A stretch of 64,000 nt of DNA from Primula veris (GCA_963682055.1 OY821741.1:13335197-13399196), one strand, 5' to 3'. Positions 34,684 to 46,510 are shown, numbered from the stretch's first letter. Translations and numbers: made by a program. Notes: generated by a model from the letters alone, not told the origin.

Positions 34684-36430
34684 CTTACGGTAATAAGCCG
34701 TAGCTAAAAAAAATAGCTGACCTACGGTGTAACTACAACTAACAAATCGGCATGAGAAACGACACATTACCGACGCATTACCAACTATTTCCTACGGACA
34801 AATATCTCAATAATTAAAATTAACTTTTCGTTATAACACCGTAGGTAAACAGACGTTAAAATGAAATATTACCTACAAATTACCTACGGCTTAATATCCA
34901 GTTAATTTATGTTGACTTTTCGTCGTAACGTCATAGTTAAACCGATGTAAATAAATATACGCTCCTTCCCAACACAAAACATATGCGTTTAACCATCAAT
35001 AAGTGTACTTTAGTTACAAAATTCCAACAAAATACTAATTTTTTTTCATTTATTAACTTATTGTCATTTTTTCCTTTATCTCATAAATATCCATTAAATT
35101 ATATTATTATTCATCACAACAAAAAATTCGTTAAAATATTTACACTTTTACACTCGATTTACTCTCTTTACAAAATTGTTGTTTGTTAAAAATATTTCTT
35201 GTGTTTCCCGTAGGTTACCTGCAGATGTACGGTATGAAAAATTTTGTTTGTTGTTAAACCGTAGTTAAACCGACGTAAATTTTAAGATAAATTTTCTCCA
35301 TTTCCCAATAAAGGATTTCTTCGCGTTTAACAACTCAATCATTTTGTACTTTGAAATGACTATTCACATCGATTATAAACATAGTCGGTGGGCCGTAGGT
35401 AAGTCGTTGATCTACCGTAGGTAACAAAAAAAGTTGAAAAAGTAAGAAAATTTGTCTTACCAATGTACTTTGCTTACAAACATTCAACATGATAATGAAT
35501 ATTCATCCTTACTAATTTCTCATCATTTTTTTCTTCCTCCTTTAATTTATATCACTTCCCAAAAGAAATTTTCTGTAAAATATCTTGTTTAGAGACTTAA
35601 AATAATTTTTTAGTCACTCTATTTTTTTTTAAAGCTTTCATTATTTTAAAAAAGTTGTTTTATACAATAAAAAATAACAATTTTAATTTACTTATTATTA
35701 TAGATTTTGAAGTTTCCTTTTATTTGGAAGAAAAACTAATTTAGTAATAAATATAATACTTTTCCAAATTAAGTGTTATTTAAGATTAATAATAATGTCT
35801 TTTGGTTAATTAATTAAGTAATATATTTATTGAGGTCCAAAAAAATTGTTGTTTGTTAAAAATATTTTTTTTCGTGTCTCGTAGGTAACATGTAGGTGTA
35901 CTATAGTAAAAAAATTATTCGTTGTTAAACCGTAGTTAAACCTATGTAAATATTAAGATAAAATTTCTACAATTCCCAATAAAGGATTTATGCGCGTTTA
36001 ACATCTCCGTCCTTTTGTACTTTATGGTTAATTAATGAAATAATTATGTTTATATATTCTACTCCATTATCGAATTGTTGTTTGTTTTTAAAAATTTATT
36101 TCGCTTCTCGTAGTTAATATGTAGGCGTACCATAGGAAACTCGGTAGTCATTACTAAACCATAGTCGCACCGTAGTAAATTTATTATTGAAATTATCAAA
36201 CTGTTATTTTTTTGAAAAAAATTATTTCGTTTCCCGTACTTATTATATTTATCATCCAAAAAACTTTTAGTACAAAAATTAATATTTACATCAATTTTAT
36301 TCTTTTCTAATGTATTAAATATATTTTTACCCACACAGTTCTAAAAGCTTGCATTTATAAATATGTTCATTAGAGTACAAAGTCGAATTGTTGTACATGG
36401 AAACAACACATTTCGTTATCCGTAGGTAAA
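34684..36430. repeat. CACTA subterminal repeat region
   Basis: CGTAGGT or its complement ACCTACG occurs repeatedly, for example near 34713, 34842, 34890, 35208, 35394, 35417, 35880 and 36419. A larger unit of about 150 bp is also repeated: about 35195-35350 and 35872-36025 share TTGTTAAACCGTAGTTAAACC and CCCAATAAAGGATTT, and a third, more decayed copy sits at about 36100-36200. Confidence 0.65.
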
Positions 36431-36655
36431 AGATTATACTTTTAAATGTTTTTTTCCTCAAAGTATGCAGGTATATATATAGGTTGTTTACTGCTATAGT
36501 AAAATGATCTTCTGTTGCTACACAAATTTAGTGGTATTGTAGGACAATGTTTTAGTTTATTAAAATAAACACTAACTAATTCGTTTTCTTTGTTTTAATT
36601 AGTTATTATTATCTTGTTTTATAATAGTGTCCTCATTTTTTTAGGATTTATTTGA

Positions 36656-37066
36656 AGATGGCACCGCCAGCTAATCCTACCTTCATTCGCACACAGACAC
36701 GAGACGGGAAACCTAATGTACATATTTTTTTATACATAATTAATTTTATTTAATATAATATTTTTTTTACTTACATATGTGTTCATTTTAAATTTAGCCT
36801 CCGTCCATCAATGAGATAGTGATAAAAAATGGATCTACTTGCGTAAAGATAATAGAGGATTTTTAAATGAAGGATATGATATTAAAGTAAAAGAATTTGT
36901 TGCTTTGGCTGTGATTCATCTAGAATGTATGGATGGAGTACGATCAAGTGTCCGTGTAACAGAAGGGAGTGTAAAAATATTCCGTATTTTGAACCTAAGA
37001 CTCCGTCTGTTTTATAGTAAAAGTTTTACATGGAAAAAATATTTTCATGAGCAAGTTTTACACTGA
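36656..37066 (+). other. Possible CACTA-associated exons
   Basis: An ATG at 36658 opens MAPPANPTFIRTQTRDGKPN, whose TFIRTQTRDGK resembles a motif near the tail of plant CACTA-associated ORFs (THTRKDG). The following A/T-rich stretch looks like an intron. A second open stretch (36839-37066, including FVALAVIHLECMDG) is not recognised. Inside the CACTA element; low certainty. Confidence 0.3.
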
Positions 37067-37219
37067 TTTTTATTTTATTTTCATTTACACGTGATTGGTG
37101 CATAAAAACTTTTCCATCTAAAATTTTATACAAACTCAAGTTTTTTTTATAAATTGTTTTTTAACAAATAATTGGTAAAACTATCAACATTTATAGGAAA
37201 CTTAACCTAAACACATATT

Positions 37220-37788
37220 TTATTTTATATATTTCACTTACAATAATTTATAAATTTTTAACCTATAAACTTATAAAATAATAAGTATAGAAGATATTAT
37301 TGACTTTTTTTCTTACCTTTTTCAAATTTTCTTGGGTCTTTTTAGATTTTTCGGATTTTGTATTTCCTTATTTTTTTTCTATTTTTATTTTATTTTATTG
37401 GTTAATTAGATTTTAGCTTTTTCAAAATTTCTTGGGTTTTTTTAGATTTTTCGGATTTTTTTTTTCCATTTTTTCATTTTTTCCATTTTTGTTATTTTTT
37501 TATAAATTTTCCTTTTTTTATTGGTTAATTAGATGGAATTGGATTAATTATTAAATAATTTTGAAAGAGTAGACCTATAATTAATAATAGTTATAATACT
37601 AGTATTATAAATAATATGGAGAGAGGCTCCGTAAACCGTTTACAACTTTATTTGCGGGGTTATCGTTTATCCCAATTTTACAGGATATGTGGGAAAAGTT
37701 TTCACAAAAACAACATTTTACGGTAAACCAATCATCCGGAAAATCACAACTATTTTACAACAAAACAAACAGAGCCTAAGTTATATAT
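37220..37788 (-). repeat. Dispersed repeat, inverted partner of 17937-18394
   Basis: Read on the minus strand it begins TTAGGCTCTGTTTGTTTT at 37788 and matches the other copy block by block, including GCAAATAAAGTTG and AATACTAGTAT. It lies within the CACTA transposon in the opposite sense to the transposase relics. Confidence 0.55.
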
Positions 37789-37924
37789 CATCTCGTCTCG
37801 AAAGGTTTTTTTACCAAATTACCACCGTTGGATTTTTCATGCGAAGTGGTACGAAAACCTAATAATTATGTGTCTCAGCCTCCGTGGTAAGATTGGTCGA
37901 GTTCAAGAAAAAAAAATGCTTCGT

Positions 37925-38273
37925 GTTCAAATCCATGCGCTTCGAATTCATATTATCCAAATACAGCTAGATATCAGCCACCCACACACCAAGATTTCAC
38001 AAATCCATGTAATAACGATATTTCATATGAAGATGGCTCATTTGCTACGGATGGCCATAACGCACAACCCATCCAAGAAGACCAGTCACGAACATATGAA
38101 GGATATCATCAAATGGCGCGGGATGCTTTTGGCCCAGACTATCAGTGTCCATCATCAAGTGTTGCAAAACCCCCAATCCAGAAGCTGAGAAATTTTATAA
38201 AGCAATGGAAGATCTAAATATCCCTTTGTACGAAGGTTGCAAACACAGTAGGCTATCAGTCATGACATGATTG
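37925..38273 (+). pseudogene. CACTA TNP2-type transposase, N-terminal fragment
   Basis: Two frames must be combined. One gives EDQSRTYEGYHQMARDAFGP. The other gives NPEAEKFYKAMEDLNIPLYE then GCKHSRLSVM. The pattern MxRDAFG, then EAxxFYxLxxDxxxPLYxGC, then SxLS is the N-terminal part of plant TNP2-type transposases. The catalytic region should follow but does not. The frameshift near 38165 confirms it is dead. Confidence 0.75.
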
Positions 38274-38402
38274 AATACTATAAAGTCGAATAGTAGATGT
38301 TAATGTCAATAGACATTACGCCAAGTATGACCCATTTATTCTTGCATATAATTTTTTAAATATGCTCGATTCTTATATATATAGTCTTACAACAAATTTA
38401 AT

Positions 38403-38757
38403 AGGTATGTTACATTGCTTATCCAAGTGAATCAACATCAATCAAAAAGAGTGGGTGTGCGTTTGCAAAGTAAGGGGTCTAATCCCCAGTAGTTTAACCC
38501 AGATTGTAGTGGAGTCAGCATTTCAAGTAGATGAAGCGGTCAGACATTCAATTGTTAGCAATAATTTTTTGTATGTCGATCTTGGTGATTTGATAGAAGA
38601 AGTCAACCACGATGAAGAATGGGAGCCCGATATCGATGACGAATACGAACGACAATCACAGACAATCGCAGATATGTCAGACACTTCTGAAGAAGAAATA
38701 GATCGTAATACTGACGATTATGAAGAAAATAACGATGAAGAAGAATATGAACAATAA
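38403..38757 (+). pseudogene. CACTA transposase C-terminal fragment
   Basis: After an intron-like A/T stretch ending ATAG it reads VCYIAYPSE. A frameshift follows, then EWVCVCKVRG, VVESAFQVDEA and a very acidic tail (DDEYERQ through EEEYEQ) to the stop at 38755-38757. This matches the DUF4216-like end of CACTA transposases (QVCYxxYPS, W-VCKxrG, FQxDE). It is the same domain type as at 18395-18589 but a different copy. Confidence 0.7.
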
Positions 38758-39228
38758 GATTTTGACAATGCTAGAGATAACCAGTAGAAACATTAGTCGA
38801 TCATGTTCCTATATTCATACGTGAAACAATCTATATTGAATTTATGCTGTGTTTGTAGTATCAAAAGATGTATCTTGATTAATTAATTATAAGGGCATAT
38901 TCCTATATATCTAACATATGAAATTTTATGTTTTTTCACCATATAAATGATATAATAGTATATAGATTATTTTATTTACGGTATATAACAGACCAAATAA
39001 ATTGTAACTAGTCCACTACGGTTTAAGATCATCTGTATGACGGAAAATTAAAGGCGGGGATGAAATTTTTATTGGGGGATGAAATTTTCGTTTGGGCGCC
39101 ACTTTTATTTATAAATAATTTCAATTCCCACTATTTATTTTCCTATGCGGTCTAACTATGGTTTGAGTATGGTTTAACTACCGTTCGCTATACATATGCA
39201 AATAAGCTTGATTCATCCATTTATTTAA

Positions 39229-40235
39229 GAGGCAATTAATATAAACATACCCTACCCCTATTATATTAACAAAAACATATCCTAATAATTTAAATTATCA
39301 AAAACATACCTATATATACTTATTATTTCTCTAATTCTAATCAGAGCATAATCTAACCCCTCTCTCTCTCTCTAACCGAAACTCTCTCTCTCTCTAACCG
39401 AAACTCTCTCTCTAATCGCACATCTCTCTCTAACACACGATAATCGCATATCTTTATAGCACTCGCTAATCACCCATCTCTCTCTATAAATGATTAAAAA
39501 CTCACAAAATATTCATATGCTAATTATAAAACATCATACACTAATTTTAAAAGTTCATACCCTAAATGTTCTGGATCACAATCATATATCTAAAAAAGAG
39601 TTCATACCCTATTTTTAAAATTTCATACCATAGTTTTAAAATTTCATACCCTAATTTTAAAACTTCATACCCTAATTTTAAAACTTCATACCCTAATTTT
39701 AAAACTTTATACCCTAATTTCAAAACTTAATACACTAATTTTAAAAGTTCATACCTTACATATGGATTCTCCTCTTTCAACTTGAAACCCACAAGTTTTA
39801 CAATAGTCTCAAAGCTCAATAAATAGAAAACAATCTCATCAATTACATATATTTTTTATATATTATGGGGTATCAACCAGTATATTACGTATGTATATAT
39901 TCGTATTTATATGTATGTGGATGTCTATATAATTTAGATGGTGTTCGGTAGTCAGTGGCGGGTTTTCGTGGTGGAGGGGGGAGAGAGATAAAGTGTGATA
40001 TGAAAGAAAGATACAGAGAAAAATGAATGAGAGAGAGAGAGTAAAATTAGAGAGAGATATACACAGAAGAATTGGTGAGAGTGACAAAAAATGGAGGAGA
40101 GAGAGAGTAAGATGAGAGAGAGAGAAAGAATAGAATAAAAAACATTAAATTTGTTTGGTATGTTTTTAATAATGAAAAATTTTTGGGTATCTTTTTGTTA
40201 ATTTAGTTTAAAAAATAGTATGTTTGTTAATTTAT
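39229..40235. mobile_element. Foldback (MULE-like) element
   Basis: About 1 kb, flanked by an 11-bp direct repeat CATTTATTTAA (39218-39228 and 40236-40246), close to the 9-10 bp of Mutator-type target duplications. The ends are imperfect inverted repeats of about 75 bp (39236-39310 against 40155-40232), sharing AAACATAC, TTAACAAAAA and AAAACATACC. Inside, CT-rich runs on the left (39358-39436) mirror GA-rich runs on the right (39980-40130). No coding sequence. Confidence 0.65.
39540..39765. repeat. 21-bp tandem repeat
   Basis: About eight copies of a unit close to CATACCCTAATTTTAAAACTT, inside the foldback element. The central copies (39648-39720) are nearly identical. Confidence 0.8.
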
Positions 40236-40246
40236 CATTTATTTAA

Positions 40247-41470
40247 TCATTATCTATTTTTTTAAATCGAGAAACTCAATCAAAGGTAAGTTCTTTGTTG
40301 GAGCTGACGCAACATATACATACATATATATCACTATATCTGTTATCTATTTAGATATCAGAAACCTAGAGAGAGAATCAACAGACAAGAGAACCAGTTA
40401 AACCCTTTTTCGATTAAAAAAAACTCTCTTTTTTACTATCTGTAAGTATATCTTAAGCCTATGCTTTAAAATTATAATCATTAAATTTTTATTATTTTAA
40501 TTTTAGATCTGTTTCATATGAGCTCAGGCTAATTTAATCGATTATATGGTTGATGGGTTTTTTTTTTCTTTAGTGTTCTAAAGTAATACCGACTCTACCA
40601 ATTTTGGTCAAACTATAGATGCAATTGTTGTTATAGTATTCTGATTATAGATGCAATTTTTGTCAAAGTAATACCTTAGAACAATTAATTCCGACTCTAT
40701 AATTTTTTCTTTGTTTATAGTTGTTTGGTACTTAGAAAAGCTCGAGGTAATCGAGATTGATGCTTATCCTTGTATGTACTTGAGAAAAAATTGTAATTAA
40801 CTTATGATGTTTTTGTTTGTCAAAATTCAAGAGAAGGTCTTTTTGTTTTTGGGTTTATTTGGTTTGAGCTAAAGCTGTTTGCTTATTAGATGCTGTGGAA
40901 AAGCTAGATTCTTTATGCTGGGAATAAACCGTTGTATGTTGTCTAAATTTTCTTTTTTGTTTTTTGTTACTATCTTAATAGACTGCTCAGCAGTTGATGC
41001 AGTATTAATTTGATCTACTGAATTCTAATTTTTAGGTATTTAGAAAAGCTTGTAATTGAGATTAATGGTATCCGTGTATGTACTTCAGATAAATTTGTGA
41101 TAAAAAAAATAGTATGTATCTGTAGTTTGTTTTTAGGCTGAAAAATAAACAGTCCACTAATAGACAGTAAAATTAAATGGCTAAACTAGCATATCGAATG
41201 TTAAATAATATACGTCCTTCCATCGAGCCATATTATTTACGGTGATTAGGCTGGTGGTGGATTAAAGTTTTAAATATTGGATTAGGGACCAAATTTATTA
41301 ATAATTCATAGTTATTTTAGTTGTTCATTTAATATTTTATTTGTAATTATTTTCTCATGATAATAAATCGCATTTGTGCCACTATTTAGTATACTTAGAA
41401 GTAAAATGGTTGATTTTATTTATTATGACTAGGAAAACTAGGATATTTTTATTTGACTGCTAATAAGTAA
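40247..41470. other. No gene seen
   Basis: A/T-rich DNA. It contains a diverged direct duplication of about 65 bp: 40728-40795 and 41036-41100 share TTAGAAAAGCT, GAGATT and GTATGTACTT. 40330-40440 has GAGAGAGAATCAACAGAC-like leader texture. It could be a 5' LTR or leader of the copia relic that follows, but no LTR end or primer site is visible. Confidence 0.4.
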
Positions 41471-43408
41471 ATTTTTGTGTTTTAAGGTATGTCTATCGGT
41501 TCTGAGCGAGTGGGTAACTAATTAGTTGACCCAGACTTATCGGAGGCTTATCGGAGGTGGATTGAATATAATTTGATGAGATGTAGCGGTAATACATATT
41601 GTCATTCATGACTAATGTATTGCGACATCAGCATCAATTTATGTTATATTTCTATTACATAACGATGACTCTAAAACGTATGTTTGAGATTCAAGATTGT
41701 GATAATAGAGAAAATAACATACGAAATTTCTTAAACACAATAATGAATAAAAGACACAGTTTAAGAATCATGTTCTTTAACTAGGGATTCTTAAATGTGA
41801 AATCAATGGCGAAAGCCAAGTTGATAGTTAAGGCACCAAAAGATCTCATGAAAAGTCTAGTGTTGCTTAGGTTAATGGAAAAGTTTCTGTTTTTAAACCG
41901 AAAGATTATAAGAAAAGTAAAAAGTCACATGAACCGGTAGCAAGTCATTTAAATTAATATTTTCCAATACATTTAACTTAAGATTAAGTTATAAGTTATG
42001 TCTCTTTCACTTGTTGCTGAAAAATGTTTAGTGATTGTATCTACTGCAAGCTGCTATGTAGATATTGAAATCACTAATCATGATTGCAATTTATTGCAAA
42101 GGTTTCAATAAACCAGACAGTTTAGTGATGGCGAGATATTATACTTTTTGAAAGATTGCACAAGATTCAAGTAGTTAGAGTAAAAGATATTAAAATTGAT
42201 TAGTATTAATCATATATTAATAATAGTAGACATTCTATATAGACATTGCATTAGAAAGAACTTTAGTTCGGTTTCTAAGATAATGGATGAAGGCATTTTG
42301 TTTATTTTAATAACTGTCCGGTTATTAGGTAAAAATAAACAATTTGTCGGATATGGTCAATAAGTGAATGATCTTTATATTATTGTTAAATTCTAATTCT
42401 ACATAGCAATTAAAATTTGAATAATATTACTAACATACCATATTAGAGAAATTAACTTTCAAGTAATGAACTATACATAACTTTGGCATGTACACCTAGG
42501 TTATTTTAATCTAAAAAGGATGTCAAGGTTGGTTTAAAATGATCCATTTGGATCATTGAAAGTGCAGGCACTACCAACTCTTGAATCATGTTTAGATAGT
42601 AAAATGAGCATGCGATCTTTCACGATCAAAGGTTATATGAGTTAAAAAAGTGTAAGGATTAGTTTATTCTGATTTGTGTAATCCAATGAGATCCATTATA
42701 AATGAGTTTTGAATAGACGGTCACATTTATTTATGATTATTCAAAGTAAATGTTCATTCATTTGATGTGTCATACGTTTAAGTGTTTTGAAGTATTCAAT
42801 GCATTTAATACGAAAACAGATAAGCATCTTGGAAATGTATATCGACACTTCGATATGATCGAGGTGGCGAGTAAATCTTTGGATAGAAAGTGGACTATTT
42901 ATCAGAGGTAGCGATTATGTCCCAGTTGACTTCACTTAGTATATAATCATAGAACGGTGTAGCAAAAGCAATGTAAAAGACTCTAATAGGAATGGTTAGG
43001 TTGATGGTGAGTTATTCAGTTAATTTTATTCGTTTTTAGGATACGTAGTAGAAACATTAGCGTATATCTTCTACTCGGTTTCATCTTAGCTAATAGCGAG
43101 TACTTCCTTACAACTTTATATTTGGCGCAAGCCTAATATTAGGAAGTTCTAGTATGTGGGAGTCCAACACACGTGTTGAAAGAAAAAGTAAAAGAAGTTT
43201 GAATCGAGTATTGATGTTTGTTTCTTGTAGGTTATCCAAAAGAAACAAAAAATGGTTTCTTATTGTCCTAATAATCGGAAGTCATTGTTAGCACACATGA
43301 ATGATTCTTGAAAAATGATTAGATGTTACCACGGAACCAAAATAAAGTTAGCTTGATAGTATTTAAGAGAAAGTAGAGGGACATTTATTTTTATTATAAG
43401 TGGAAGAT
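41471..43408 (+). pseudogene. Second Ty1/copia relic, heavily decayed
   Basis: No long open frame survives, but ordered fragments can be read. A gag-like part (AKAKLIVKAPKDLMKSLVL, about 41810) is followed by a gag-pre-integrase stretch (LWHVHLGYFNLKRMSRLV, then DPFGSLKVQALPTLESCLDS, 42483-42600). Then come an integrase remnant around GATCGAGGTGGCGAGTAAA (42860, against the DRGGEY codons of the first relic) and the post-core GxPKGTK region (43215-43310), matching about 1519-1620 of the first relic. Many stops and deletions; RT is not recognisable. Purine-rich AAGTGGAAGAT at 43398-43408 abuts an LTR start. Confidence 0.7.
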
Positions 43409-44340
43409 TGTTACAATGGTATAATAAAATACATGATTTATTATCGGTTTTAGTATTTATTTATTAACAATGAATAATTTATTTGAAAATACATGTGAGG
43501 AATGTTGTACATATTATTTATCTGTACATGTGTCTTTATTTTGTATAGTAGTTGATTTGGTGTGTAGAGTACGACTTACACACGGACGATCAAATCATTG
43601 ATTTTTACAGAATATATATTTTATCATTCACAACTTTAGATGGAGTGGACAACCATTGATATAGTTGTAGAACAGAGTTTTAGTAGTTATGTCTTGACTA
43701 CAAGGGAACGGTTGAGTTCCGATTTTTTATGCTAGTATACTTATAATATATTGAACAGAAAAAAGTGCTATTATTTTATGGTACTGACCAGAATAAAATA
43801 ATTATACTTAAAGAATTATTATGATTACTTATACTCTTAATCCCTACATTATTTTCGATACAAATATTTATAATATATACTGCTTTGATTTGCAATGGCT
43901 GAGATTTGTTATGCTCAACAAACCCATACATTGGTAAGTAATATTATTTATATGGTGTGTGTCTATAATCGACGGAATTCACGTCCCTTAATAACGATTG
44001 ATGATATCTCCCTCGAGAATCTTATAAGTTTTGTTAGTGTTAAATCTTGCAAGTGGATTTTATATCCGACACAACAAAAAAGTTAAGTGGAACGATCGAG
44101 CAAATAATATGCCAAGAAAAATAATTATCAGTAATTTATTTACTTGGTTTACTTGGTGGATATCTGTAATCTTAACATGAGGAGAAAAATTAAGTATTTA
44201 ATAAAGTGCTCTCAAATATTATTTGAGAAGAAACTAGAGTGCAATTATATTCTCTAATGAAAATGAATATAATTTACCGATAGAATAAATCCCCATTTCT
44301 AGAAGTAAAATCTGAACAAGTTTTTGATATAATGGTTTCT
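43409..44340 (+). repeat. 3' LTR of the second copia relic
   Basis: Starts TGTTACAATGG directly after the purine-rich tract. It shares ordered blocks with 2637-3850 (GTGTGTAGAGTAC, ACTTACACACGG, ACAACTTTAGATGGA, TTGACTACA, TTATAAGTTTTGTT), so the two copia relics are the same family. The right end is not sharp. Confidence 0.65.
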
Positions 44341-44384
44341 CAGCCAGATCTTGAAACATGTAAAAAAGAAGTGATGATTCGAAC

Positions 44385-44666
44385 TTACAAAAAACCTTTG
44401 AATAGGTTCATAAACATGAATTGGAAGCAAATGGGTAGCTTTTGAAACTTTTTCTCGTTTTTCCGTTTCAATAGGTGTTTTTTTCTTCTTTTCTGCGATA
44501 AATATGGTTTGGGACTAACAGATTGAACAAATGGTGCATGATCATCTTTGTTGAAAACATTATCTATTTTGAATTGGTCTTTGGGAATTCCACTCCAAAC
44601 GTAGGTCTCTGAAGACCTTGTATCAACAGTGGCACATTTTACGGTTTTTTTTTTTTTTTTTTGCAA
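44385..44666 (-). other. Unassigned short open frame
   Basis: A 93-codon minus-strand frame whose start is inside the LINE poly(A) tract (AAA codons), so the N-terminus is artificial. The part after VKCATVDTRSSETYVWSG is basic (QKRRKKHLLKRKNEKK). It might be a fragment of a host exon next to the LINE. No family is recognised and it is not claimed as a gene. Confidence 0.15.
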
Positions 44667-45180
44667 AACACTACGGATTCGAGAGAATTAGGGAGACCCC
44701 TACCTGTATATAAAAAATAGAAATAAGTATATAAAAGTGGGATATAAACCAAACCTCATAGGGAAATCACTGCGAACATGAAATCTAAAAAACATAAATA
44801 AAATCTACACAACTACACAAGTAACACGTGCGAGAAACTAATCGAAAAAGAAACCAGATCAGCTTCTAATCTAGGCATCTGCCTCGAATCTAATGCAAGT
44901 ATCCCCTGATCCTCTATGGAAGTGTATCGATATCATGAAAGGACTGATCAGTCTTATGTAAACACTCCCAGTTCGCCATAAAGTCTGCCGTCTGGTTTGC
45001 CTCCCTAAAAACGTGCCGAATCAAGACCCCATGAGTGCACAACTAGCGTATGCAAGCTAGAATGTAACCGTGCTCCCAACCTCCTAAACTCGTTGAAGTG
45101 GTTTAAAATTACGAATAGGTTACATCCTTGAGCTAATTCTAGTCTTCAGAATGGCTGAAATGTTGCAACTATATGAGATT
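44645..45180 (-). pseudogene. LINE 3' fragment with RNase H domain and poly(A)
   Basis: Read on the minus strand, a decayed RNase H-like (RVT_3-type) domain is visible: LELAQGCNLFVILN (about 45150-45110), then HGVLIRHVFREANQTADFMA with NWECLHK (45035-44955). HVFREANxxADFLANW is the signature of the RNase H at the C-terminus of plant LINE polyproteins. A noncoding tail follows and ends in a run of T on the plus strand (44645-44662), that is, a poly(A) tail in LINE sense. Everything 5' of the RNase H is missing, as in 5'-truncated LINE insertions. Confidence 0.72.
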
Positions 45181-45945
45181 AAACTCCTTTAAGCTTTACA
45201 TCATAAACAATCGTGATTGCGAGACAATAAACAAATACAAACTCGATTGTACTATTAGTAATCCTTTCTGGCCTAGACAGCCATTCCAATGAGCCTATTG
45301 ACACGGTGTAATATTGTTCCTAAGCCTTTATCGACTAGACAATACTCGATTAACTTGATTCTAAGTGATTTTGGTTGATTCAAGAAATATTGTTAACCAA
45401 GATTACACAGTAAACTCCGTACTGTCACATATTTTGTTTCTTTACTTTGACTACTCTTTAACTTTTAATATTGCAAAAAGGGTGCCACGGAAAATACAAT
45501 ACAATGAAACGCGAGGTTGCCAACTTATAGGGGTGGACACGATTCGGTTTTGGGTGAAACCGAAACCAAACCAGAAATTTTAATTGATTCCGTTCCGGTT
45601 TGGTTTCCATGTTTTTGAAAACAAACCCAAAAACTATTGTGTTTGTTTTTTTAAAAGGGGGAGTGAGTTGAGAGTGTTTAAAACTTTTTCAAGTTTCCAA
45701 ACTTATTTCTTTTGGTTTTGAACTCTGTAATAAGTTTAAGTGGGAATTGTCTATAGGTAACTCATATCAATTTATAATCCTTATAGGTATCTCCATAAGT
45801 TCACATTTCACATAGTTATCACTTTTTAATTATTTACTTTATTTACCAAAACGTCATCAACAACCCAAAACATAGTACACATATTTCACAAAAAAATGGA
45901 AAAAAACACAAAAAATTATATAAAACGGAAAAAATCATAAAAAAT
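45181..45945. other. No gene seen
   Basis: A/T-rich spacer. 45531-45600 is GGGGTGGACACGATTCGGTT-type repeat sequence with a TTCGGTTT/AAACCGAA hairpin (45550-45571), common at the ends of plant hAT-like repeats. No partner end found. Confidence 0.35.
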
Positions 45946-45947
45946 TA

Positions 45948-46181
45948 CTCCCTCCATTCCATATTAAAAGGAACAATGGAGATACCTGCAATTTTGCAAC
46001 GCAAAATTTTTTGCATTTTAAATGTCGGAATTGTAAATTTCCAAACTTATTCATATAATTTAGCATGTTAACTATGTTACAAAATTTTAAAATATACAAT
46101 TCCGACAATTAAAGAACACCAATTTTACATTGCAAAACTACACGTATCCCCATTGTTCCTTTTAATATGGGACGAAGTGAG
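45948..46181. mobile_element. Stowaway MITE, near-complete foldback
   Basis: 234 bp between TA dinucleotides (45946-45947 and 46182-46183). The ends CTCCCTCCATTCC and, on the other strand, CTCACTTCGTCCC are followed by the shared CATATTAAAAGGAACAATGG. The inverted similarity continues inward (TTTTGCAA, GTCGGAATTGTA), so almost the whole element can fold on itself. No coding capacity. Confidence 0.88.
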
Positions 46182-46183
46182 TA

Positions 46184-46510
46184 TAAATAATTATAAAAAT
46201 CACAAAAATTATTAAAAAAATTATTAAAATCAAACAAAAAAATGAATTTTAAAAAAAAATCATAGAAAATAAAAAATATTACAAAAAAAATGTATTTTAT
46301 AAAAAAAAAAGAAAAAAACATATTTTTTCTAAAAAAATCACAAAAAAAAAAGATAAAAATAACAAAATTTTAAAAAAATATAAAAAAATGTTTTTTTTTT
46401 GTCAATATACCACTTTTTACACTGAAAACACTGTTATTTCATAAAAAAAAACTGTTTTTCCATCAACAAGTGGATTTTTTAAACCAAAAAGTGGTTTTTT
46501 CATGAAAAAA
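46184..46510. other. A/T-rich block before the second minisatellite
   Basis: Runs of AAAAATCACAAAAATTATT type, then TTTTTT/GTGG phrases. No gene. In reverse sense it resembles the flank of the first minisatellite (33591-33780). Confidence 0.5.

Larger units (their letters stand above)
34647..39217 (+). mobile_element. Defective CACTA (En/Spm-type) transposon
   Basis: The left terminus CACTACTAGAAAAGC starts at 34647 after CGT. It is followed by a long region rich in CCGTAGGTAA/TTACCTACGG motifs on both strands, the expected subterminal transposase-binding repeats. TNP2-type transposase fragments lie at about 37925-38273 and 38403-38757, and further GGTTTAACTACCG-like motifs near 39160-39180. 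The catalytic middle of the transposase is missing and the right terminus was not found, so the right boundary given is only the start of the next element's target duplication. Confidence 0.75.

Noticed and set aside
43895..44086. A 63-codon plus-strand frame
   Set aside because: Falls within the copia LTR-like block and has no domain.
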